From Pseudo-nitzschia pungens (Eukaryota; Bacillariophyta; Bacillariophyceae; Bacillariales; Bacillariaceae), in NCBI GenBank assembly GCA_037355855.1, contig CM074758.1, positions 2,329,001 to 2,393,000 of the forward strand: a stretch of 64,000 bases of DNA. The letters are read 5' to 3'. Position 1 is the stretch's first letter. Every line of letters begins with the position of its first letter. Under the pieces are notes generated by a model. That model was given only the letters and a program-made list of their open reading frames with translations, ran no database searches and was not told where the DNA came from. Of the stretch, positions 46,588-57,362 are shown piece after piece. The translations under genes and the position numbers were made by a program.

Positions 46588-48441
46588 GCTATCTCAATCT
46601 TCGCGAATTTGCAAAGTTTTGCAACATTCGCACTAGAAGCAGGAGCGTCGTTTCGAGAGCTAGCTTTCGGTATCTCGAGTTCGGTGATACGAGCACTTGT
46701 ACTTCTTATTGTGATGGCCAGCTTTCATGTGAAGTTCCATTTCTGCACAGCAGAGGCCGTTCACTTTTTCAAACCATTGGAGAATTCGAAAACGACCCGA
46801 ATGCGATAGTACGGTATTGTTAAACCTTACTCATCCGGATTACTTCTACTAAGTTACTTTTTGATTGCTCTAATTAAGTAAGTTACTACCAGGCCTATTG
46901 AAGCAGATAAATGACACCAGCATATAGCTAACGGTCCCAAACGGCTGCATCTCAGTGCTCCGTATTTTGAGTCATGGTTGCGACAGTAAATACACGTAAT
47001 TACCGTACATACGGCTGACAACTATCGGCTTGGTTGATGCACACAACTGCTCTACGCAATCTTGTAGATTGGAAGTGATATACCCGTTCGTACAATCATA
47101 CCAACGCGCATTCCTTTTAAAATTAATTATTTTAATTACGGTAAGATCTTAACCTTGCAGTGTCTTAGAGCAGGTAAAATTTGGGGATGACGTGCTCGAT
47201 AGGGGTCTGTCTGTCATTCCAATTCAGCTGCGCCCTCAAAAAATTCAAAAAGGATGAAGAAACAACTGTTTTCATTCCTCACACAACACTCTCTGCTGCA
47301 TTGCAAAATTCATCAAAGTAAGTCATCACACTTCCAGCCAATCAAACCATGAGGCACAGCAGTTGACCTTCCGATTCCAGCAACGCACTGAACAAATTAT
47401 CATATTTGCTAGAAATACTATCATTATTTCAAGAGTACTAGTACTAGTACTGCTGGTGGTGCAAGCTCATGCTATTAGGGCTACAAACAACATGCTAGTA
47501 CTGCTAGCACTAAACTCATTACAAACAACATACATTATACTAACTTATTGTGCTAATAACAAAGCACCAATCCAACAATTATCTAGGTTGCAGGTACAAT
47601 AGGAATCATTCTAAACAACACTAGTAGCACTTGAGCATTCCTCCTTGCAGAACATTTTGAGTGAGTTTCCAGTGAGTTTTTGGTGTTAATGCTATTTTTT
47701 CGATACATTTCTAGCAAACTGTAACATTTTACGGAGACGTTGCTTGTGCGCAACAGAGCAAACATCACCAGCAGTCCTTGTGACAAAAACAGAAAATGAC
47801 ACACACGAGGGTGAGAATTATTTGCATCGGGATGATGACCCTGCCTTACAATCCAGAGGCATGAAACGAATGTTTTGCAACGTGGCAGTTCGTTACTCTT
47901 ATTCGACAGGAACTTTTGGGGAAATGACATCAACATGACGACGTCTATCACCAGTACCAAACCCACAGCAAGATTTTTCAGGCATCAATCATCAAGTGCA
48001 GTTTTTGATAGTGTGTTTGTTTTGAAACTTTTGTGTGGTCCCCTTAGGCCCCCTTAAATTATTTTATGAATTGTGATACAAATTGTTCGTACGTCTTCAA
48101 AATCCTTTTGTGGAGTTACTGAATTCGGAATTCGGAGGCATCGAGTTTGTGTGGACAATCCTGAAACGTGCTAAGTAATGAGTAATTTTCTTGCATTTGG
48201 TCGAACAACGAATTCAACAAGGAATCTTTTCAATTGACCAAAATCGATTTGCATTCGCTTCGAGTCCGCATGTTCAAAAGATTTGCTGAGAAACTGCGCT
48301 GGTTGTTCTCCCCTTCTTTCAAAAAGTAGGAAAAGGGTATCATCCGTGCGTATGACCTTGTCGTTTCTTCCCCACACACACCCCCTATGCGTTGACGTCT
48401 ATACATTCCTTTTCAACTCCGCTCTTATACAAAATGTATCA
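46588..48441. other. Intergenic spacer
   Basis: About 1.85 kb with no supported gene. Positions 46810-47170 hold GTAAGTTACT/TACCGTACATACGG words; 47430-47510 hold AGTACTAGTACTGCT low complexity. Open frames near 47363-47966 lack domains. Confidence 0.55.
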
Positions 48442-48997
48442 TTATGGCTTTGGCTGGTCGGGTCCCCCACTGCTGGCTCTTGCAGCTGCTTTGTCAGGCT
48501 TGTCGCCTCTGACTGCTTCCCGGTACTTGCTCAAATAAAGCTTGAGAGGTTCCACATACTTATCGAACCCGAGGGTAGACATTGCCCACAATAGATCATC
48601 TCCGTTTATTGTTTTTCGTTTTTCCTGTAAACACTTATCGGATGCTTCCGACGTTATAAAGCTTATAAATTCGGAAACGCATTCTTGCACTGTTTCTTTG
48701 GAATCCTTTGCGATTTTTGCGTTTTCAGGTAGTGTATTTTTCATTATCCGAGCAATGTTGGCGATGGGTAAATAGCGATCCTAGACGAGCATATTCAAAG
48801 GAGTGCGTCAGAAATGAAATCTTGAGGCCATCATCATCACATAATTTAAGAAGTCTGTTTTCAAAAACCTTGGCATTTTACACGAGGTTCCTGTTACGGC
48901 ATTACCTACGCACCTGTTCTCGAATCTCTTCGTAATCGTCTCCCGGAGAAATCTTCGCGTCGGCGATCGCTTCGGCATTCGTAGGGTGTTCAGCCAT
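48442..48997 (-). CDS. Nuclear transcription factor Y subunit B (NF-YB/HAP3)
   Basis: 140 aa in two exons, 48914..48997 and 48442..48780, both phase 0. The intron is 48781..48913 (GTGCGT...GTCTAG). Exon 1 gives the short N-terminus [15 protein letters not shown]. Exon 2 opens with [20 protein letters not shown], the canonical start of the NF-YB histone-fold domain. It continues [20 protein letters not shown], then [20 protein letters not shown] and [14 protein letters not shown]. This matches NF-YB residue for residue at the DNA-contact and NF-YC-binding positions as I remember them. NF-YB pairs with NF-YC and NF-YA to bind CCAAT boxes. The tail is short and rich in K, A and G. Confidence 0.96.
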
Positions 48998-49820
48998 CGT
49001 TTCAGGAATACTATTGTTTCTTAAGGTAGATCAGAGATAAAGGTTGCCGCCACTACGGTAGGTGATTTTGATTTGATTTATCCGTATGATGAGGTTATCT
49101 TCTGTTTACAACGAGATGAAGGTTACCGCATTGAAGCTCACACCAAGACATAATCATTTTCGCCATGATTTTTATCATGTTGATGGGATTGACGCAGATA
49201 TTGTACCTAGCGCACGATACGAAACCCGTGAGACGTAATACAGTAAACCTTACCGTACGAGTAGTGTACGGTACATTTTCAATGTTGTGTGCTGTAATTC
49301 TTTCGATTGGCCGGAATCGTTCCGCGTGGAAGTTCTTATTTGGGGGGTTTTTTCCTTTCATCTCCCTTTTTCTAAGCCGTTGTCGTTTCAAAGGAAGTAA
49401 AATGCTGTTCTTGCTATGGAATGAATCCAGTTTAGAGCGGCACACTAACCTTACGCACCTCAATGACGAGGAAGGAAGTAAAACCATTCGGATCTAGTGC
49501 GTGAAAGAAGATTTTTTTCTAGTGGATACGGAGTAAACCTTACTTCTTATCAACTACCGTAGTATGATTGGTTGTTGCCACTTCTCTCCAAAATACGAAA
49601 CATGACATGGTATCCAAAAGATTCTGTACTAGTTTAAAAGTAATGATGTGTTATTTTTATGACTGTACGAAAATATGCAAATTGTGATTGAATTAAATCA
49701 ATTAATCCTTGACTTTCCTCCTGTGCGGAATGCAGTGCATCCCATTGGTCCCACTCCTAATAACGCCACAAAACCTAGTACATGGTAGATCTCTGCAATG
49801 ATTCCAATAATGATAGTTTA
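48998..49820. other. Intergenic spacer
   Basis: No supported gene. TACAGTAAACCTTACCGTACG words occur at 49230-49275 and AAACCTTACTTC at 49535. The overlapping open frames at 49095-49497 on both strands have no domains. Confidence 0.55.
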
Positions 49821-51835
49821 CTAATCATCTTCAGAATGTTTCAATCCCACTGTCCACAAACGATAATCGATCAGAGTGAGAGCTGAAATTAGTTGCCATC
49901 TAACATTCTGTATGTTCCGTCGTGATCGCATTGACGACAAATGATTCGGGGTCTGGGTACTTACATGAGTTGAAGGAATCCCAAGGGTTTTCATCGTCGA
50001 CACCGAGTCGAATCCACTGAGTTACTATCTTCTTTTCGCCCACGAGAACTGGGCAACCAGAGTGTTCTGTTAATCCTTTGTCCATCACTTTCGTTTCTGG
50101 ATCGATATAAGAAAAGAAGACGGCACCCCCTTTTGTTGGTTTCACATGGACTCCTGCATTTCTAAAGTTTGTGTGGCCTCCAACTTCAGGCATGGTGCTA
50201 AAAATGTCATGGCAGTATTTGAAATTTAATTTATAATCAAGATGTTTGCGATAGAATTCTGGAAGTAAGAAGATTGATCAAAAGAAACACATTTTACAGC
50301 ATTCGCCCATTTAGGTTCAGAACGTACCAATACATCACCATCGTTGCCATCCTCGTTCCAAACTTGTGCGGCAGCCCTGTGCAATCTCTGTTTCGTATGA
50401 ACGAAGGGAAAAAGTTAGTTTGGTTCGGAACGAGAAGCTGTGAACGATTAAAATCGACACTATTGGACTTACCCATCACAGTGTGGTGTGTACCTATCGG
50501 GTTCCGTATCGTTCATACCTCTTCCAAAGTATTGGATCGACATCAAATCTTCTTGTCCATTCTCTTTAATACCAAGCTTCAATACATGGTTTGTAAAGTC
50601 GTAAACTCTTCTTGAAAGAATGGCAATGTGATCTCCCGCATCCTCCTTGCTCCAGTCAACTTTGATCCCAGCTTGCAACGCCTTCCGATGTTCTGAAAAA
50701 TGAGATCCCCCTTTTCCATCGGCAACCGTCGCTTTGTGTAGCTTTGGTGCTGCTGCTTCAGCCATTGCATTGCATTCCGCCTGACTGATAAAATCTTTGA
50801 CAAACATGATCTTTGAAGCGGGTCTATCCAACAACACATCAACCGTCCGACGTCGACGATCACGGGAACTGCGCCACTGAGTCGTGCTTATGGGTTCTGT
50901 TGACTCCAATTCGGTATCGATGCATGTATAATTTTCCATCAATGCTGCCATGTCCGTTCTAATCTTGCTTTGGAAGGCAAGTTCTTCGTTTGCTTTGGAC
51001 AACGATTCCGTTACTTCAGCCTCTACACATTCCATGAGATCGTCCATAGCACGTTGGATTTTATTTGCATCTGTTCCTGCATCTTGCAAACGTCTTTTCG
51101 CTCTTGTTTGACAACCTTGAACAATTTCACTTGCTTTTGATTTAGCTCGAACTTGATCATCAACGAATTCAATATCGAGACCTTCCCGAGCAGTGACGAC
51201 TTTTTTCATTTGTGTTCGATGTTTTATCGGTCGTCGGAGCAAAGTGGCAATCAAATCTATTTAGGCATAACGTACGGTACGTAGCTCACGAACAACCTTC
51301 ACTGCGTCTGGTAGATTTCAATAAAATTCATCGAAACTTTGACTCACCTTGGTCCTCATTTTTTGACACATAAAAAAAACCATTTCGACAGGTCTGGTCT
51401 TCTGATTTGCACACCCCAGAAGACTTTGATGGTACTTCTCGAAGCTCAAACATGTGACCTACATAAGAGTTCAATGCAAAATCTGCTCCGTTAAGAATAT
51501 GGGGCTCCGACATCAGCGCAACCTCTCGGGTCTCCGGCTGTACCGAGCAACAACGAACAACAGAAATTTCTGAACATGAGATGACGCGCCGAACGTTGCA
51601 ATTGATCACTATTTTTTGTCACTTTTCCATCTTTCGGCTCCCTTCAAGGTATGCACTTGTCACTCACATGAATCCAGTAGAGCTCGACCCGGGATCCAGA
51701 GTTGTTGATAATTTTGACCGCTCTGCCAGTATTATCCGCCATGGTTGCAGTCGTCACAAAAAGCAACACAAACAATGTGATAAGCTTGTGACGACACTGC
51801 CCGAAGGCAGAAGCACCGGGAAACAACTCGGGCAT
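49821..51835 (-). CDS. Secreted/ER VHL-beta-like + prolyl 4-hydroxylase fusion (copy A)
   Basis: 479 aa in six exons: 51668..51835, 51348..51537, 50473..51199, 50328..50387, 49965..50197 and 49821..49882. Phases are consistent. After a signal peptide (HKLITLFVLLFVTTATMA), residues about 40-95 (VKIINNSGSRVELYWIHPET, then NSYVGHMFELRE) match the VHL beta domain pattern (N.S...V.L.W ... SY.GH.W.FR). A charged helical linker leads to a 2-oxoglutarate/Fe(II) P4H domain at about 255-470. It has SKIMFVKDFISQAECNAM, iron ligands in YTPHCDG (HxD) and TEHSGCPV (distal His), and a 2-oxoglutarate Lys in GEKKIVTQWIR. It should hydroxylate proline in the ER. It is paralogous to the gene at 61956..63895. 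Start: first ATG in frame. Confidence 0.9.
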
Positions 51836-52442
51836 TGTTTCTCTTCTCCTCTGATACTTCAATACAGTGACTTCGAACTATTGCAGTGCGTGGGTGATTT
51901 CGATGAACTTCAACGGAAAACACCGATTGGTATGGTCTATCCTATTCTACCGGTAACAGGCACTTGAAACGCAGATGCTTGACGCAAGTTTCCCAGAACG
52001 AAAACTGTACGTCGCGTAGAAACTAGCAACACCACCGTGTATCGTTTTCGGGTCATGAAAATGGAAAAACCCGAGTTGTACGAATCAACGGATAACTTCG
52101 TCTAATTCTACCGTAATTAAGCGAGCCTTACGTACTGAAAAACGAAGTAAATTACTGTATTTCATTCTGTGGGCAACTTTTAAAACTGGCAACGCTAATG
52201 AATAAGGTTACCAGACATAACGTATGACCCCATTTTTAGAATCTGTACCAGTTTTTGTGTGCTTTAGTTCATCCTTAGGTTTCTACCAGTACCGTGCGGA
52301 GCACTTGGTGCTGGAAGTTTACGATTAACGATTTGCAATCAGACCAGTTTCAGTATCACACGAACACGAACTCAATCGTTCAGAAAATCACAGCGTGCCA
52401 AGTTTCGACAGATCAAAAAGTGAGTTGAGTGTCTCAGTGACA
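51836..52442. other. Spacer between copy A and the retrotransposon
   Basis: Promoter side of copy A. Words GTAAGGTT-like and TACCGGTAAC occur at 51945-51960 and 52080-52330. No gene is supported. It ends at the target duplication of the LTR element. Confidence 0.55.
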
Positions 52443-52447
52443 GTAGA

Positions 52448-52624
52448 TGCCATACCCCGGGTCTACTAGTGATTTAGAAAGTAGTAGTGATATGCAAATT
52501 GTGAGAGCTATTGATTAGTCTATTGCTATTGCGCTCCGGCAGTCTCCTGTATTCGGCGATAAGGAGACTCGCCAATCGTAATCCAATCACGAACGGATTC
52601 GTGACTGTATTCCGGTGCACGGCA
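52448..52624 (-). repeat. 3' LTR (left)
   Basis: 177 bp, TGCCATACC...GTGCACGGCA on the plus strand. A purine-rich ATGGAGGAGCA lies just inside it on the coding strand and may be the polypurine tract. Confidence 0.95.
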
Positions 52625-52652
52625 TGCTCCTCCATGGTACTGTTACAATTGG

Positions 52653-55600
52653 TTACTTGTTCGATTCAATGCCATCCCTGCAATAATAGGGATGTACTCT
52701 CCTAATGTTAACCCGGTCGGTTACAAAGGGAGCAGTTTCAATAGTTACAGTTCCATTATCATGGGCCTTGAGCACCTTGTAAGGTCCTTGCCGTGGGAAG
52801 GAGAGTTTTGGAATAATGCCCTTCCTTTCCAGGGTGACATAGTCTCCTTCTTTATAGACATGGGGGATCCTCTTCTGGTTTTCCCTGATGTTGCTCTTGT
52901 GGATGCTCTTCTGCTTCCTCGCTTGGATTGCTTCCCAATCCACTGGGAAGTTCACCGGCATGAACATGTCTCGGCCAAACACCAGTTGTGCTGGGGAGTA
53001 CCCCAGGGTGGTATGGATGGCGCTTCTGATAGCATATGCTGCCTTGGTGGTGAATTCCTCAAAAGGGTCCTCCTCGTGGAGGTCCCTGTTTTCCAGGTTG
53101 AAGGACAACAGACAGTCCTTTAATACCTGATGGATCCTTTCCAACACCGAGTTGGATTGTGGGTTCCAAGCCCCGCTGGGCTTTCTTTTCATCCCCATGT
53201 TCTCGCAGAGCTCTTGGAACTCTGCTTTGAACTCACTCCCGCCATCAAAGCCAATTTCCTTTGGGCGCGGATATCTTGCCAGCCAGGTACTGTCCAACAA
53301 TCGTTGAGTTTCTGCTGCATTTGGGGAGTCCTTCAGGTGAGCCAGTTCAAACCATCCGGTCACTGGGTCCACCATGGTGAGGACATGGATTTGGTAGTCT
53401 TTACCATTTTTGTTGTGGACAGTTGCAGGTCCCCAGAGGTCCACATTGACCCTCTGCCATTTGGTGACCTCAGCTGCTTTTTCCGGTAGTAGTCCATACT
53501 TCTTCCGGCCACTCTTCTTAAACATCTGACACGTGTGGCAGTGCTTACAAAGGTCCTGGACGTCCTTCCGTAGGCCTTTCCAGGTGAAGACTGAGCGTAT
53601 GCTCTGTTCCATTCTCTTTTCTCCGGGATGGACCAACATGCTGTGGTACCATTCCATAACTCTATCCTTGAGTTTATCGGGAATCAGGATCTTTCCTTCT
53701 TTATGGATTAGGTTGTAACCTTCCACCATTTTGGTGGTTAGCCGATTGTCTTTTTCCAGAGCATTCACGATTCCTGTGTCCTGTTGCTGGTAGAACTGAA
53801 TCATGTCCGGGGCAAGTGGGAATGCACTATTGCCCTGGAATTCTTCCGGCGCTTCTCCAAGTGGGAATAGGAGTTGCCGGAGGTGCTCTTCCTCATCCGC
53901 GTAGGTGAGGGGCTTATTTGGTGGTAGCCATTCCACCGTATCTGCTGGGTCATCCGTAATATCCAGTCGTGATAGTGCATCTGCTGCATCGTTGTCTTTG
54001 CCAGCCACATGCTTGACTACCGGGTGGAACTCCTCCATGAGGAGTCTCCACCGGACCATCCTTTGGGTGGGCATCTGCTGATAGAGCAGGTTAAGGTGGT
54101 CTGTGTGAATAATCACATCTTGTCCTCGTAGGATTCCTTCGAATGCCTTCAGGCCTTCTACTATGCCCAGGAGTTCTTTTTCTCCAACAGTGTAGTTGAG
54201 CTGCGCCGAGTTCAGCTTCCGGGTGTAGAAACCAAGGGGCTTGCCATCTTGGCATACAGTTGCTCCCAGTTGCCTATCGCTGGCGTCTGAGTAGAGGTGA
54301 AATGGTTTCGTAAAGTCCGGGAATGCGAGTTTCGCTTCATCTGCGAGCATCCTCTTCGCCTCCATGAAAGCTTTCTGCTCTGCTGGACCCCAGTACCAAT
54401 TCATTTTGCCCTTTTTCCCTGCTAGTTTGTTCAGAGGGGCTAGGATGTGGGAGCGGCGCTTCCACATGTCCCGGTAGAAATTTACCATTCCAAGGAACAT
54501 CTTGAGTTGCTTGGTGTTCTTGGGGGCTTCCAGGCGCTTCATCGCCTCCAGCTTCTTTGGCTGGGGCTGAATGCCCTCTGTCGTTAACAGAAATCCCAGA
54601 TATTCCACTTCTTTTTGCATGAAAAAGGATTTTCGTAGGTTGGCGCGAAAGCCGGCGTCATCCAGTCTTTGTAGGACTGTATCGATTTTGTCGAGGTGAT
54701 CCTGCTCAGATTCTCCCTCTCGTTGAATGATCAGGATATCATCAATATAGACAAGAACGTAGTCCAGATCCCCTAGTAGGTTCATCATGACCGATTGGAA
54801 GATATCCGGCGCACAAGCAATCCCCATTGCTAGTCTCTTGTAGGCATACTTTCCCCACGGCAGAATGGTGGAGCAGATTTTCTGGCTCTCTTTGCAGATG
54901 GGGATGGTGTAGTAACCTTGGGACAAGTCCAGCGCCGTAGCTGATTTGAACTTTTGGAGCCTTTGGATTGTTTCCCCTATTCGTGGTAGTGGGAATGGTT
55001 TCCTTTGGATGGCTGCGTTCATCTTCCGAAAGTCGGTTAGGACGCGAATGTCCCCTGTCTTCTTGGGGTGACAGAAGGTAGGGGATGCCCACGGTGAGTC
55101 GTCATCGTGGGGGAGTTTTTCCAGGACTCCAATATCACAGAGCCTGGTGATCTCCTTTCGGAGTGCTTGTTCAAAGGCATGGGGTACAGAATAGTACCTC
55201 TGCCGGACCGGTTTGACCCCTGGTTGGAGTTCAATGGACACCGGTTCTATATTTTTAAGCAGACCCAATCCTCCTCCAAAGAGTGTTGGGAATTTCTTCA
55301 GTGTTTTCTTCAGCGCTTCCTTGGACGCGTCTGTAATCTCCAGGTCATTGACCATAGCATCTATATCGACTTTGGAGTAGTCGGCGTCCAGGATTTTGGC
55401 TTGTCTTTCTTCCTCTTGTTGGAGGATTGGACTTTGTGTGTTGGCAAAGAATACTGCCTCACATTTGTCCGGGTCAGAGAGTTCCCCCATTCCCTTCATG
55501 GGAATGAAGTCACCCTGCCATTCGATCGTACGGGAGCTGTATTTTATATCCAGTCCCAGTTGTGCCATTAGATCGGATCCTATGATCATGTCATAGGGTA

Positions 55601-55922
55601 CTTCCTCATGGTGATGATATTCATCCACTTGGAAGGTCCATTTGATGGTCTTGGAGTTTGAAAATTCTATCAGCCTTAGTCCCACTGAAGCCGCAGACTT
55701 GGTTCTGAACTTGCCTCCATATGTGTTGTAGGTGACAGATCTTTGGTCTCGGTTCGTTAGTTGACTTCGGTTGACAAAGTGCCTTAGTATGATGGATTTG
55801 GAGCACCCGGAGTCGAGTAGGCCCCGGAGCATCCTCCCCCTTCCCTTGTGGTCCAATACCTCCACACAGACGTCCGCAAATCGATTGATTATGCGTGGTC
55901 CGGTGTGGATGGTATTGGCCAT
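52653..55922 (-). CDS. pol: Ty3/gypsy Pol polyprotein (protease, RT, RNase H, integrase)
   Basis: 1089 aa. Aspartic protease at about 35-130 (LLDSGCSKSI). Reverse transcriptase at about 235-410 (DFRKMNAAI, LDLSQGYYTIPI, catalytic VYIDDILI). RNase H at about 545-680 (LYSDASDRQLG, IHTDHLNLLY, KDNDAADALSR). Integrase with an HHCC zinc finger (HPGEKRMEQSI ... CKHCHTC), core residues in DLWGP, FDGGSEF and SNSVLERIH, and a GPY-type C-terminal module (FPRQGPYKVL). This is the domain order of Ty3/gypsy, not copia. No chromodomain is seen. The start ATG follows the gag stop directly in the same frame, so Pol could be made by UGA readthrough or by reinitiation. All catalytic motifs are intact. Confidence 0.96.
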   Translation of the reverse strand: MANTIHTGPRIINRFADVCVEVLDHKGRGRMLRGLLDSGCSKSIILRHFVNRSQLTNRDQRSVTYNTYGGKFRTKSAASVGLRLIEFSNSKTIKWTFQVDEYHHHEEVPYDMIIGSDLMAQLGLDIKYSSRTIEWQGDFIPMKGMGELSDPDKCEAVFFANTQSPILQQEEERQAKILDADYSKVDIDAMVNDLEITDASKEALKKTLKKFPTLFGGGLGLLKNIEPVSIELQPGVKPVRQRYYSVPHAFEQALRKEITRLCDIGVLEKLPHDDDSPWASPTFCHPKKTGDIRVLTDFRKMNAAIQRKPFPLPRIGETIQRLQKFKSATALDLSQGYYTIPICKESQKICSTILPWGKYAYKRLAMGIACAPDIFQSVMMNLLGDLDYVLVYIDDILIIQREGESEQDHLDKIDTVLQRLDDAGFRANLRKSFFMQKEVEYLGFLLTTEGIQPQPKKLEAMKRLEAPKNTKQLKMFLGMVNFYRDMWKRRSHILAPLNKLAGKKGKMNWYWGPAEQKAFMEAKRMLADEAKLAFPDFTKPFHLYSDASDRQLGATVCQDGKPLGFYTRKLNSAQLNYTVGEKELLGIVEGLKAFEGILRGQDVIIHTDHLNLLYQQMPTQRMVRWRLLMEEFHPVVKHVAGKDNDAADALSRLDITDDPADTVEWLPPNKPLTYADEEEHLRQLLFPLGEAPEEFQGNSAFPLAPDMIQFYQQQDTGIVNALEKDNRLTTKMVEGYNLIHKEGKILIPDKLKDRVMEWYHSMLVHPGEKRMEQSIRSVFTWKGLRKDVQDLCKHCHTCQMFKKSGRKKYGLLPEKAAEVTKWQRVNVDLWGPATVHNKNGKDYQIHVLTMVDPVTGWFELAHLKDSPNAAETQRLLDSTWLARYPRPKEIGFDGGSEFKAEFQELCENMGMKRKPSGAWNPQSNSVLERIHQVLKDCLLSFNLENRDLHEEDPFEEFTTKAAYAIRSAIHTTLGYSPAQLVFGRDMFMPVNFPVDWEAIQARKQKSIHKSNIRENQKRIPHVYKEGDYVTLERKGIIPKLSFPRQGPYKVLKAHDNGTVTIETAPFVTDRVNIRRVHPYYCRDGIESNK

Positions 55923-57362
55923 TCAGTTGTGGGATCCTTTCTTTTTAAAGGTCTTTCTGTACTTTCTTCTGTACTCTTTGAGTTCCCGTTCGGAGATGTC
56001 GATCTCGTCATCGGAGACTTCGTGGTCAGCTTGGGCCGTGGCCAGTACATAAGAGTACTCGTGGTTCGATAGGTTCCTTCCCCAGTGGGGTTTGGAGTGT
56101 TGCTCAGTGTCTGAGTCTTGTTCTTTAGCCACAAAGTGCTCCTTGAGCAGGTTGATGGTTTCCCGGTCGAACTTCCCCTTCTTGTGGGGACCACCGGTTA
56201 GTTTCCAGCATTTGCCGGCATGGACCTTGCCACAGGTCTTGCATAGCTGTTTGTTGCTGTTGTCCACAGGGCGCTTCTTTTTGCCAGGGGATTTCCCGTG
56301 GTGGGTTCCTCCCCCAGATGCGGCCTTGGGGGTCTTCTTGGTGACACCGGTCTGTTTTTCGAGGTCGGTGATGCGTTGTTGCATTAGTGCTTCCTTCCGG
56401 ATGGTGATTTCCAGGTTTTCGAGCTTGTCGATAGTGGTGTTAAAGGAGTGGGTGTAGAGGTCCCAACTAATGTGCTCCAGTTTCTCGCGTTGGGAGTGGG
56501 TCATGTTGGCATCTAGGATTTCCTTCATTTCTCCTTGGGTGAAACTTCTTGGTGTTTCCATTTGGTCACTGCCACATTCCCAGAGGCAATCTGGGAGGTA
56601 GCTTTGGAGTTCGGCCATTCGGTTGGCCCAGGCTCTAATGCCATGTTTGAGGTCCACGCGCATGCCTCGCATGAATCGGCGGAGGACGATATACGAGCGC
56701 TTGCCGTGTTGGTCATTGCCAAAGATTTTGAGCTTGAGGGAATGCATGCATTCCTCAATGACATCCTTTCTGTACTCCTGGGATTGGTAGTACTGGATGA
56801 GTGCGCTTGCGGCCTTTTTCTTTGGGATTGGAGACTCGAGGTTGTCGGTCTCCGATTCTTTGTCCGAGCTCGCCTTGGCTGTGTCGGCTTTGTCGGCGTT
56901 TGGAGCTTGCTCCTTTGCCGTCTCCTTGGAGGCTCCCGTGGGAGTTTCGGTGGCGTCTTGCCCCATTGATAGCAGGATGTTTGCTTGGTCCCTTTGTTCG
57001 ATCTCTTGGATCTTTTTCTGTACGTGTCTGGTGTGATGGACCTTATGGGTTGGTTCGGCCAAGTAGGTCCGCGCGAGCGTCCGCTGGACAAGTCCGAGTG
57101 CCTCAATAGAGAGGATTCTCTGTAGGACCTCCAATTTTTGGTCTCCGTTGAGTTTGTCATTGCCAGCAATTTTCTGGTCAAAGTCTCTCTTCCAGATAAG
57201 GAAGAGTTCTGGTCTTTCAGTACCATTGAGGACCTTCAAGTAGTCGCTGAATGCGATTCCACCTTGTTCGCTGTCTACATTCATCTTTACGGTGTTGGCG
57301 TCTTCCGGCCAGTCCTCCCGTGTGATGTTGAAAGGTTTTAGTTTGGTTCCTTTGGTCGCCAT
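55923..57362 (-). CDS. gag: Retrotransposon Gag with zinc knuckle
   Basis: 479 aa starting at ATG in context GCCATGG-like (ACCATGGCGACC on the coding strand). The N-terminal two thirds are a capsid-like helical region (FSDYLKVLNGTERPELFLIWKRDF, LRRFMRGMRVDLKHGIRAWANRMAEL). An acidic/Q-rich insert carries KETAKEQAPNADKADTAK. At about residue 372-385 a zinc knuckle CKTCGKVHAGKC (CX2CX3HX3C, shorter than the usual CX2CX4HX4C) should bind RNA. It ends in a K/R-rich tail (RELKEYRRKYRKTFKKKGSHN) and a single UGA, after which pol continues in the same frame. Confidence 0.92.
   Translation of the reverse strand: MATKGTKLKPFNITREDWPEDANTVKMNVDSEQGGIAFSDYLKVLNGTERPELFLIWKRDFDQKIAGNDKLNGDQKLEVLQRILSIEALGLVQRTLARTYLAEPTHKVHHTRHVQKKIQEIEQRDQANILLSMGQDATETPTGASKETAKEQAPNADKADTAKASSDKESETDNLESPIPKKKAASALIQYYQSQEYRKDVIEECMHSLKLKIFGNDQHGKRSYIVLRRFMRGMRVDLKHGIRAWANRMAELQSYLPDCLWECGSDQMETPRSFTQGEMKEILDANMTHSQREKLEHISWDLYTHSFNTTIDKLENLEITIRKEALMQQRITDLEKQTGVTKKTPKAASGGGTHHGKSPGKKKRPVDNSNKQLCKTCGKVHAGKCWKLTGGPHKKGKFDRETINLLKEHFVAKEQDSDTEQHSKPHWGRNLSNHEYSYVLATAQADHEVSDDEIDISERELKEYRRKYRKTFKKKGSHN

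Noticed and set aside
53130..53489. Plus-strand open frames opposite retrotransposon pol
   Set aside because: Antisense to conserved integrase and RNase H; no domain of their own.
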